Source: Clytia hemisphaerica
Lineage: Eukaryota > Cnidaria > Hydrozoa > Leptothecata > Clytiidae
Direction of reading: 5' to 3'
Assembly (NCBI GenBank): GCA_902728285.1
Contig: CACVBU010000865.1
Coordinates: forward strand, 1,951,044-2,015,043
Length of the DNA: 64,000 nucleotides
Part shown: piece after piece, positions 32,621-43,500 of the stretch
Position numbering within the stretch: the first letter of the stretch is position 1
Layout: each line of letters opens with the position of its first letter
Program-made: the position numbers and the translations under genes
Notes under the pieces: generated by a model
What the model was told of the DNA's origin: nothing
Databases searched by the model: none
What the model saw: only the letters and a program-made list of their open reading frames with translations

Positions 32621-33183
32621 AGCCTGGGAATCCAAGCGTTAAACTTTTTTCACAGCCTAGTTTATGATATTTTTGCTGCTGGTTTAACGCTTGGCGCAGG
32701 TAACTCGCCTGCAGGGAGATTTTTCCCTGCAATGCAGGTTCGGCCTGATTGGCCAGCTTTCGGCGTATTACTTAGCAGTACTTTCGCGCGCATTTTGATT
32801 ATTTCGATGCGCGCGCATAATTTATGGAAAAAGCTGACTCTGCAGAAAAAAGGAAAACAAATGAAAATGAAAACATAGATTCATTTCAAAACAAAATGGC
32901 TGTTGGCTGGAAGTCTAAATACATGTGGCTGATGTTTTGATGTTGTTTTTAGTAGTTTTGAAAGTCTTTAGAGCTTGTGAAAGAGTTTTTATGGTAAGTT
33001 GATTATGTGTGTTTGCCTGGGTTTCCAAAGTTCAGAAAGTCTGTCAACAAGGGTTCACACACAGACTGTTTATAACATTCTGTGTCAGACTAATCTACCT
33101 GCACCAAGCTCTATAATTTTAGAACTTTGTGAGGTGAGGTATTTTTTGTTTTTTCTAAAATTATGAGCTTGGATTCCCAGGCT
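32621..33183. mobile_element. MITE with 12-bp target duplication
   Basis: Inverted termini AGCCTGGGAATCCAAGC lie at 32621-32637 and 33167-33183, flanked by perfect direct repeats ACATATTTTACT at 32609-32620 and 33184-33195. A duplication this long is unusual for a DNA transposon; Mutator-like elements (8-11 bp) come closest. The 563-bp interior is GC-richer than its surroundings (GCGCGCATT palindromes near 32790-32820) and non-coding. Confidence 0.85.
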
Positions 33184-33195
33184 ACATATTTTACT

Positions 33196-33689
33196 TGAAT
33201 TTGTTACATATTATGTACTGGATTCCAGGAAGACATTTTATATTATGTTATTTGATTTTGTTTAACATTCTATTGGTAAACTGAGAGATTAGCTAGGTAA
33301 CTTACAACCTAGCCCACTGGATATAAATAATTCTTCACGCAGGCAAATGAATCAAAATGAAAAATCGTTGCATCGCAGGAACAAAATTTTCAAGGTTAGC
33401 TAATTCCTAATGAACATTTTAGTTTTTGCTGATTGTTGATATTGTCTCTTCTGAGCCGATACTTTAGAAAACTAAAAGCAAAAACTAGTCGCTGAACCGT
33501 TGATAACTTTGGTTTGCCTGGCTAGACTGGAAAATGATAAACTTACGTGTTGCCATAGTTGTGAACATTTATATACGTCATCGGTCCTTTTTATCCTCCT
33601 AAAGTTATTTTTTTATTAAGAGTTTGAATTATAATTAGGTTTTGTATGCCCACCATACCAAAGAAACGCCCGAAAGTGAGACTTTGATA
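33196..33689. other. gene-free stretch
   Basis: No features recognised between two MITEs. Confidence 0.4.
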
Positions 33690-34950
33690 TTAGTCCATGG
33701 AAAGTGTGCATCAATTTTGCGTCTTGACTAGAAAGCATGAAATTTGGCTCAGTGGTACTTTAGGGGGTAAGAAACATTTTAAGCCTCTGACCCACTTCCG
33801 GAATAACATGTTTGTGTATTTTACAGACCAGAATGCCTCCCAAGAAAAAATTTTCATCTTCAAAACATGTCATTACATAGTGTGCAAAGGGGTCTCACAC
33901 CTCCCTTTATGCATATCGTTTTTGCAAAATGTACCTACCCCCTGGAAAACCGCCATTTTTTCAGAACCTTAGCCAGGATAGATTTTCCAGTTGTCCCCTA
34001 ATTCTAAGAATTTCTTCAATTTTCGAAGTTGAAAATATGTTTTTAGGGAGGTTTACTGGTAAAAAATTAAAGACTTTTGAGAAAATGTGAAGCTTTGTTT
34101 GTTGCATATTGTTACAAATTTCCCTCTAAAAATCCTTACCCCTCCCTTTGAAAATCTACCCCTCCCTTTATAAGGCCTTTTCCCCTACCCCTCCCCTTTG
34201 GTGATTTTTGGGAAGGCTCTACCCCTCCCCCTTTTACAAAGGGGGTGTTCACACTATGCATGATATACTGCTGGAAAGGTTTTCTCACACTGATTCTAAA
34301 TAACATCACAACATGCATCTGAAAATGGACTAGGTCCGAGTTGTGGGCCCGGATTTATTCTGGTCTGTAAAATACTCCCATGGCCTGTAACTCGGACCCA
34401 GTCCATATTCAGATGCATGTGATGTTTTTTAGAATTTGTGTGAAAAATCCTTTACAATTGTAATGACATGTTTAGGACATAAAATTTTTTGTGTGCCCTG
34501 GAGCTATTCTGGTCTGTAAAATACTTCCGTGGCTTATTTCACGGACCCAGTCCATTTTGTTATGCTTATTGTCATATGATTTCTAGAATCAGTGTGAAAA
34601 CCCTTCCCAACAGTATAGGATATGACATGTTTTGGAAAAAGAAACATAAAGTTTTTTTGGTGCAAGCAAACTGGTCTGTAAATTACTTCCGCACAGCCCA
34701 TAACTCTTTCACATTAATGTTGTGATGCTTTTTAGAATCAGTAGTGTGAGAAAACGTTTCCAACGGTTTATCATATAAGATATTTTAAAGACAATTTTTG
34801 CTTTGCTGGAAGGCATTCTGGTCTGTAAAATATACAAACAGGTTTTCCGAAAGTGAGTCAGGGTTAAAATGTTTCTTACCCCTCAAGGTACAACAGTACC
34901 AAATTTCATGCTTTCCAGTGACACACTTTTGCACACTTTTCCTGGACTAA
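33690..34950. mobile_element. 1.26-kb MITE with long inverted ends and internal repeats
   Basis: The ends pair over about 160 bp (TTAGTCCATGGAAAGTGTGC on the left, its near-complement at 34930-34950 on the right) and carry ATA outside on both sides. Inside, the motif TCTGGTCTGTAAAATACTTCC and a block ending TTAGAATCAGTGTGAGAAAA recur four or five times, some inverted. No transposase frame. Confidence 0.75.
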
Positions 34951-34954
34951 ATAT

Positions 34955-35745
34955 ATATTTATAACTTGGTCTATATTGTTACCAAACGAAATGTACATGT
35001 CTTCCATTGCAAATTATGATTCCGCTCGACCTGTGCACGTAGTGTTGTATTAGCATTTAAATTTTAAGATTTGTTTTATTGTAGCTTTTTTAGGACTCAT
35101 TGATGGTGCAATTATCCTTGAAACGCTTAGCTTTCCTATAGCCCTTTCCTATAGTTTTATGTATTTGCTAGAAGCGTCATGTTGAAAGAGGAGAGGGTTG
35201 AGGCCAAGTAATTGGAACACCTTAACATTGTGATAAAAACATGTTTCAATCAAAGATTAGGGCTTACGAATTTCTGATAATATTGGTGTTATCGTTTTTT
35301 TCGGACAAAGTTTCAGTCATTCTATCTCTTTTTTTTCAAGTGTCACATTTATATTAAATTTTTAACTTTGTAAACTTTATTCTTTATGTTCAACTTGATA
35401 AAGATTTTCTCAACAATAACAGTTTTTCAGCCAGACTTATATACGCAATTTTGTCAGCGTACAATTTTTTTAAATAAACCCAATCAAGAATTGGGCCGAA
35501 TTCTAAAACAGAAATAGGTGATTAAAGGGACATAAAAGTAGTAAAATGTAAACACTACGCAAACCACGTGTCATTAAAAGAAACAATCAATCCCATGTGA
35601 TAATAACAAACTTGAAAAACAATAGAAACAAAGAAAGTCTGTCATATTTGTTATGTTTTGACGTGTGACATTTGTTTTGATTTTGTGTCCCGCAGCATAC
35701 AGTTTATTTAAATTTCGTAAGTACTTTCATGTCCCTTTAAATTGA
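34955..35745. other. gene-free stretch upstream of the integrase exon
   Basis: No exon carrying the expected N-terminal part of the integrase was found here. Confidence 0.4.
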
Positions 35746-35752
35746 TGATTAG

Positions 35753-37532
35753 GTGATGATGTTAGGTGTATCACGCTGGACAGTCGGTAGACGTGTCGAC
35801 GAATACGATTTGAAAGGATTACAGGGATTTTCCGATATTTCTGATGAAAGGATCGACGAAATCGTATCTGAGTACATCGAGAAACATGGATCAACTACAG
35901 GAGAGCCTTTTATGACAGGATATTTTCGTTCTTTCGGACTAAATATACAGAGGAGACGAATTCGAGCCTCTTTAAAACGCGTGGACCCTAGAAACTCGGC
36001 TTTAAGATGGGGACTATTGATATATAGACGGAGATACTACGTGCCTTGGCGAAATTCACTTTGGCATGTCGATGGCCATCATTCCCTTATAAGGTGGAAG
36101 TTTGTCATTCATGGGTGTTGTGATGGCTTTTCGAGAAAAATTATGTTTTTGAGCTGCAACACAAACAATCTTGCATCTACTGTGAGGGATTGTTTCCAAC
36201 AATCTATACAAGAAAACTGCGGACTTCGGCCCTCCAGAATACGTGTTGACCATGGTGTTGAGAATGTTCTCATATGTGATTTGATGGTGGAAACACGAGG
36301 TGAAGGCCGTGGAAGTTTTATAGCCGGACCTTCAACGAGAAATCAACGTATAGAACGTCTCTGGCGCGACGTTTTTCGTTGTGTTGCACATTTTTTCTAT
36401 TATCATTTCTATGCAATGGAACTGTGTGGCGCTCGGGTAACTTAATGCATGTCCCAGAATTGCATTAATTTTTCCGCCCCAGTTCCAGTCCCTAAACCAT
36501 AACAAACTATACATTTTTGGAAGCGTATTTGGATGTAGAATACCGTATTCGGTGTAACTTAAATTCTTTCTCAGTATAATTAGAGATATCTGAGGAAAAC
36601 CTGATTATGACGTCATGATTGATGACGTCATAAATACAAAAAGTTCAATATCTCGAGAAATATAAATCAAAACTTTATGAAATTTGGACCAGTGATAAAG
36701 TACATTGAGATGTTTCAAAAAGTTTTGAAAGTATTACCCAAAATTAATGACGTCAGCAGAAATTGCAAGAATTCTAATTTTTGCGATAATATGCTGACAT
36801 CAGCAAATTTTCAATTTTTTTAAAGAATATTCTCCTCCTCTTGACAAGTTCTATCATTGGTCCAAATTTCATAAAGTTTTGAGTATAAGTTCTTGAGATA
36901 TTCAAATTTTTAAAATTATGACGTCATAAATAATGACGTCATAATCACGTTTCCTTAAAAAAACTCAAATTCTGGTGAGAAAGAATTTAAGTTACACCGA
37001 ATACGGTATTCTACATCCAAATACGCTTCCAAAAATGTATAGTTTGTTATGGTTTAGGGACTGGAACTGGGGCGGAAAAGTTAATGCATTTTTGGGACAT
37101 GCATTAAGTTACCCGAGCGTTTTAAATTTGGAAAATCCAGTGCATCTCTTTGCACTACACGTTGTTTACAAAGTGAGAATAAATTCGGCTCTACTAGAAT
37201 TCAAAGAAATGTTTAATAACCATCGACTATCGACCGAAAAAAATAAAACTCCCAATCAACTATGGCTTGAAGGAATGTTAGACCCTGTAAACCCACTATC
37301 CAAAGATGATATTGAACCGGACCAGCATGTTGATGAATTTTATGGTGAGGATCCACAGGGCCCTAGAAGTAGAAATAGTAACAATAATGTCGTCGTGGAA
37401 GAATTAGAAATTGAAAACCAAGATGAATTGTTCCATTATGTGAGATCTAACATTGATCTTAATAGGGAGTCAAGGGACGCCGGTATTGACATATATTTAG
37501 AAGTTGTAAATATTTTGAATAGCTTGGAATAA
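35753..37532 (+). pseudogene. DDE integrase-like protein, interrupted in frame by a MITE
   Basis: The frame opens after an acceptor-like GATTAG with MMLGVSRWTVGRRVDEYDL, a helix-turn-helix-like segment. It continues into an integrase core: WHVDGHHSL with D107, RIRVDHGVENV with D166, and NQRIERLWRDV with E201 (34 residues between the second Asp and Glu). Removing the MITE at 36432-37117 and one CG copy joins MELCG to VLNLENPVHLFALHVVYK without a frame change. The protein runs on through NNHRLSTEKNKTPNQLWLEG to the stop at 37530-37532. Single-domain integrases of this type are abundant in fish, corals and molluscs; their role is unclear. The insertion kills this copy. An upstream exon is probably missing. 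Confidence 0.85.
36432..37117. mobile_element. MITE with about 150-bp inverted ends, inserted in the integrase
   Basis: The arms start CTCGGGTAACTTAATGCATG and pair over about 150 bp. The flanks are CG at 36430-36431 and 37118-37119, consistent with a 2-bp duplication. The interior carries five TGACGTCA/TGACGTCAG palindromes (about 36605, 36623, 36748, 36918, 36934). The reading frames of 60 and 185 residues that start within it are shadows. Confidence 0.88.
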
Positions 37533-37539
37533 CACAAAC

Positions 37540-38760
37540 AAAATAGTAATTCCTACAAAAGAAATCTTTTCTGTCTACTCATTTGTGCTTAGTTGTAGGG
37601 GGGCTAGGCAGATATATACGGGTCTTAAGGGTCGATTTTTTAGGGTCACTTTTTCGCCAGATCTCTCTAGAAGTCAGGCTTGTCCGGATTCGCACATACC
37701 TGACATTCTCCAAAACTAGTACCCCTGGACATTTTTCTATGCAGGGACTTTTTGGGAAGACCCCCAATATCACATAAGTGACCCTCGCCCGTTTTATTCT
37801 ATTTCCCCATAAGTACTCACCCCTGCTTATTTCACCACCTACAATTATGCATAAAATTATGCCCTCACGTTTCTTCGTTTTTTTTTTCACTCAACAGTGC
37901 ATTATTTTACCGAGTTCAAACCCTTATAATGCAGTATATTACCGTGTCTCTTTTCTTAAGAATGTTAATGTTAATGTTAATGTATATATTCTTTAAAGTC
38001 GAAAAAAGTGTACAAATCTGTACTAGCTTTAAAGCTAATAGAGTTCGACTGCCTATTTTACAAAATGAATCATTCTTCATCATCTGTTAATGCCCAATCG
38101 CTGACGATTTCTTCTGTAGAGCATTTTGGTTTGTAATTTGAAGATATTTTTGTTTGGTTTTGTAATTTTTTAACGAGGCGTAGTTTTGTTCTTGGGCTTC
38201 CTCTAGGCATGCTAAAATGGATGTGAAATGGGACCTTTTTTTTTGCTAGTTTGCCTTACTGGAAAGGCTTTCAGAGTCAAAATAAAGTGGTTTGGGTTGG
38301 CAAAAAGGTTGTAGGTGACTAGCCTAGCTTTGGTTTTTATTGGCACCTTCTAGATCTTTTTGGCACATCCTTCAAAGATAGCTGAACAATTATATGAAAA
38401 AGTGTATTTTTTGTTTGTTAAGTTGAATAAAATTAATTTTTTTGTGTTGCAAACATAATTTTTATGGGTAGCAGTAAAGTTGATTAAGTGACAACCTATA
38501 GCTTAGTTATACATGGCACATATCCTCAAACTTTCTTAGCATTTTGATTGAAGGGCAAAATCTACTAAAAATGTTGTATTTTTTTCCTAGTTTTTATATA
38601 GATGAAAAAATAATGTTATCCTAGCAAAACTTGCTTGATGGCAATGGATTTTAGATTTGGTAAGTACATTTTTTTGGGGTTGAAATTTCAAGTTTTTGTA
38701 TGTAACAGAAAATTGCAACCAAAGTTCTAATATTAAATACATATGTAATTTTATGAAACT
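37540..38760. other. gene-free stretch
   Basis: No gene recognised. A possible short inverted pair (GTTGTAGGGGGG near 37594 and CACCACCTACAA near 37832) may bound a small element. Confidence 0.35.
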
Positions 38761-38762
38761 AT

Positions 38763-38955
38763 GACTCTGACCGGTTTGGCTCTGACCGGTTAGTAGATTT
38801 GCTCTGACCGGTTAGTAGATTGGCTCTGACCGGCTAATAGATTAGCTCTGACCGGTTAATAGATTGGCTCTGACCGGTTAATACATTGGCTCTGACCGGT
38901 TAATAGATTGGCTCTGACAGGTTAATAGATTGGCTCTGACCGGTTAATAGATTTT
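38763..38955 (+). repeat. tandem array of a 22-bp unit
   Basis: GGCTCTGACCGGTTAATAGATT repeats about eight and a half times with few changes. Each unit has an ACCGGT palindrome. Confidence 0.92.
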
Positions 38956-38959
38956 CCAG

Positions 38960-40580
38960 TTATATAAGATTTATTTCACCGGTTTTTGTCTGTGGTCGGT
39001 GGAATTAAGATTTGTTGTTTGTGTTCTGTATTTGTTCATGAGAGCTTGCTGCAAAAATCCTAATTCCCATTTTCATTATTATATACTTTCAGGTTAGTTA
39101 CCATCATACTGCCCCAGTAACCTAGATCCTTGAATTATTTTGTACCTTCACGTGGTTGGTATACAATGAGAATTGGCTTAAAATTTGTCTGAATTTCTCA
39201 CGTACAAGGTTCTATATCTTTGCAAACACCAAGACCAACAAATTCTGCTAATAAGATGGACAGGTGAAAAGCATGTTTAAACTCAAAGGAAACAACAATG
39301 GAATCTGATGTCATGGTTTGTTTGCAGTTGGATTGAGGTCTTTTTATCCCTGTTTCACCAGGATTTCCTGCTTGATTACGCAAATAGGTAGTCCCAAACA
39401 AGACACCAGAATGGGGCTAGACTACAATTACAAGATAATTGATATGAACCAACCATATAGATATAAAAAATGCTTTAAATAGAAATTCCAGTTTGGATTT
39501 GGAAGTGGACACTGGACTATTTTCATACATCACATTATATAATTATTCATCTTATGAAATACTCTTTTCTTGAGCATTGATGAACAGTCTGGTTATATTC
39601 ATACTTTTTTTCTCTAAAATTTTATTTGAAAGGGTAAATTGCTTTTTATCTTAGAATCACACCTCTATTGGAATTAGTGAGCCCCCCCCCTAAATCCAAG
39701 AGTGACCGATTTTTCATATACTGTTTCACAATATATGTTTATTTTCCAAGGTGCTTTTAGTGAGGAAGGATCAAGTCAAAGTTTTTTTATTGTAATTAAT
39801 TTTCTTGCAATTATTTAAGTAACTTTTTGGAAGCAATAAGACAAATAAAATTGACATAACAAGAATCAAAAAATTAATCCAGAAATTTAACCAGTTTATT
39901 ATTATTTTTTGTTATTACAACAAACGCGACCAAATAAAGATTTTTATATAATTTTTGTTTTTAATGTATGCTACTGTTTTGTATTATATTGCTATTATTT
40001 TTCGCTTTGTTGTGTAAACTTCAAAAAGTTCTTACAAAAAAATTCATGATATTTTTGATTTCTTGTCATTGATATCATGAATTGCTATTGTTTTAGTCCT
40101 GTTTTTTTCTTTCCCTTCTCCTTCATTGTTTTAATATTCAACCTAGCTAGCTCTTTTTATATGATTGTCAAAACACTTTAGCCCGAGAAGTAATGAAAAA
40201 CTATATTAGTTTTACCAGCTTCGTTTTGTGTTTGAATGCAATGAATTTTAAATTCTTTTTCACTAGTAATTATTTCTATTTCTACATACAATAATCTGTG
40301 ACATTGGTTCGAGCATTCCTTGAGGAAAGTATTTTGGCTAAAACTGAAAGTTTTTGGCTCGACTAACACTGTATCCGCCCTGTCCAAAATGAAAAATGCT
40401 TATAAAAAATACCAAAATACCCGATATTAAAAATATTTTTTATTTCACTTTCGATATCAACCACGGCTGCCATTTTTTGTTTGTACTTCTAGTCTTGTGC
40501 GCATAGTATAATCAAGCGCTCCGATTGGTTCAGAACTAAAACAATCGATCGGGCGCAGATATTTCAATAGAACAAAAGGT
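38960..40580. other. gene-free stretch
   Basis: AT-rich intergenic sequence. The 67-residue minus frame at 39198-39401 and the 69-residue minus frame at 40178-40387 have no recognisable domain. This would be the 3' flank of the membrane-protein gene. Confidence 0.4.
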
Positions 40581-40583
40581 TCC

Positions 40584-43500
40584 CTAGCCTATATTTCTAT
40601 AGCTGAATAGCGCAATTCTTATCCCCTTTTCCCAAATCTCTGATTGTAATAAAGTTGGATTACTTGAAAAAGTGTCTTGTATTTGTGGAAAGGTTTCCTG
40701 CGTTGGTATAGTTTGTGTAAACGTATAGCTGTTGCTGAATTTCTTGCGATATTTTTGTGACACTAAACCAGCAACAATAATGATGACACAGAAGATGGTT
40801 ATAGGTACCCAATAGACGTATAAACTACTCAATTCTTCTCTGTTTTTATACCTAAAGAAGAAATAGAAAAATGAATGATTGTCACCTTGAAAAGCAATGA
40901 AGTCGTTGATCCTTCGATTCGAATTTCGTTGTCCTTGCTACTAAAAGCTACTGTTACAATAGTGAAAATGCTAGAAACAAAATACTCTACACTATTCTTG
41001 ATTATATTTCAAATTCATTAAAAAGCGGGTTCAAGGTACTTCGAGTAACTGAGCCCAGGGCGGGTCACTGACTTTGACGACCAGTGGAAGCGTACCACAT
41101 GAGTTTGAAAAGTTGACCCTGTCCAAAATGAATGTTTGGTAAATTTGGAGTCAGAACGAAAAATTGAAAAGTTATGCCCAAATTGAGCCCTCCGGGAATT
41201 GTGTGCTCCCTATACAATTTTACTCTATATTTTCATCAGTCACTTTAGTCAGCCGCAAGTTAATGCTGTAGTAAAAATGATAAGACACTTACTCGTTGGA
41301 TATTTCTTCAGTATTGAAATACACTTTACAATCAACCCATTTTAAGTATTTTCGCATTGTCGTATTTATTCGTGCGATGTTTTGTTTGTCTTCTTTTAAA
41401 GCATGATTACAAAATTCTTCACCCAGTACAATCATCATGTTCGATGCTAAATGAAGAATAAGAGTAAGAAAGATTAAAGAATGAAGATAGGTAATGAAGA
41501 AAGAGCCGTCACCATCGGGGGAGGGACAGAGAAAGAGCTTGATTAAGTGAATAGAAGATACGTACCGAATACCGCCCCGCGTGGCGAGGCCCGGAGTGAT
41601 AAAAGGACTGGCCCAACAACAAGATTGTTAAGTATCGAGAGGGGGAGGGGGCAGTTTATTTGCAATGTTAGTTCTTGTAGGCTTATGAAAATAGTAATAG
41701 GAATATGAACAAAATATCTTTCATATTTTAGGCTAACTTACAAAATAAAGGACAATTTTTTCCTTCTTTCGTGGCTTTGTGTTCTCTCCAATCTGCAATG
41801 AAACATTAAAACAAAATGTTTTCTAATTGCAAACAGTGTGTCCCAAAAAAAAGCGGACTAATATTTATATAAAATAAGATCCTCAAAATTCATCATCTTA
41901 GCTGAGCTCAGAATAATTGAAATAAGATAAAAAATTTCTGTCCAATCAATAGATATTCCAAAGATGATTGAATAGGTTTTGTAATATTGAAATATACAAG
42001 TCATAAAATTTCAGTCATAAGTTATGAGGATTTTACTTTATATAAAATTTGCCGCTTTTTTGGGCACAATGTATATATATCATCATCTCCCTTCCAAAAC
42101 ATCCCTTTTTGTAACATTGCAATTTCAAGTTAAAGAATTGGTCTCAAGTAAAAAAATTAGAATCACATAAATTCTGTTTTCAACCACTTTAGTGGCAAGG
42201 CTCGTAAAAACTTTGTAAGAACCATAACCAACTGAGGGTCTGTATTAGTTAAGATAGAATAAAAACAAGTCCGAGCAAATTCTAAAATCTTTCTCATAAT
42301 AACTTTACTTGATCAATTTTCTCTGCTTCTAAATTCTAAATTCATTGGGATATTTTTTTCAAAATCACGCATTACATCACGGGAAAAGGAAAATTTGTTT
42401 GTTATCCTTTTCTCGGAGGAATTAAATCAAGATTTGTAATCACAGGTATTACCCTTTTTCTAATCTTTAATACGTCATAGAACCAAGCTGTAATAGCAAA
42501 TTTAAAGGCCGGTCTCCACTTGCGCTCTGCAATTGCCTTTTTTCGAGCAAAACTACGCTATTGGTCAAAGGGAAAAATTATAAATTCCATTGGCGCGATC
42601 TGACGTAACAGTTGAAAAAAAGTTGAAATGTATTCAACTTTTTTTTCGAGCGCGCACTACATTATTATAATGTAATCTTTTTTCCAAACAAAAAGCATTA
42701 AAGCCAAATGAGACGATCGCAGCGCACGCAAGAGGAGACCGGCCTTAAATCATGCACAAAATTTTAAACTTTTTCTGAAATGATGAAATACTTACAATCA
42801 ATTGCAGACCACATTGCTTCCATTTCGCATTCATCTAAAGAAAAGAGTTTACCTTATTACACGAATATTACTAGGCAAGTATTCAACGGCCTTGACATTA
42901 ACACGCCAAAAATTAACACGAATTTTATTGCTTTTTCAAGGACACCACGGCTCATTTTAGTTAAGGGGGTTTTTATTAACACGAAATTTTTCAATTTGTG
43001 TTAATAAAATGACTAGTAATATGTATCTTTGTATGTAACCATACTGAGCTACGCGCCACTTTCAGACTCTAAAACCAAGGGACTTCCGATATGGTGGTAA
43101 AATATTTACCTCAAAAGTAATATTTTCTGGAGAGACTGGTCATTTGAAGTCTAAATCTAAGCAAGTATCTTGTCAACCACGAATGCAGATATGCCCACTT
43201 GAACGGCCTCTACGGATCGCGGGACCATAGTCCGATTAAAAAACTCTGGAAGTCTGGTCTGGAAGCTTATTGTTTAACTTTTTGTTAGCTTTTTCCCTTG
43301 TTGTTATAAAAAGATAAGAATCGATTTGCTCAGTTTCTGATCACGTTACCAAGTACTCCTCTTTGGATTGGTTTAAAACTTAACCACAATGGAAAGAAAC
43401 AAAAGGCTTCTAAACAGGGGTTTTCATACGGACTAAGATGGGACTCATAGGCCTCTACTGGCGGTCAGAATGAACATGACATCTTCCATTGGAATGACCG

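Noticed and set aside
36975..37119. N-terminal 48 residues of the 185-residue frame
   Set aside because: They translate the right arm of the inserted MITE; only the part from 37120 belongs to the integrase.
37921..37996. Coding potential near the AATGTTAATGTTAATGTT run
   Set aside because: Short 6-bp microsatellite; the Asn-Val repeat in the frame is its translation.
38763..38955. CRISPR-like or regulatory ACCGGT array
   Set aside because: 22-base units are directly abutting; nothing indicates more than a minisatellite.
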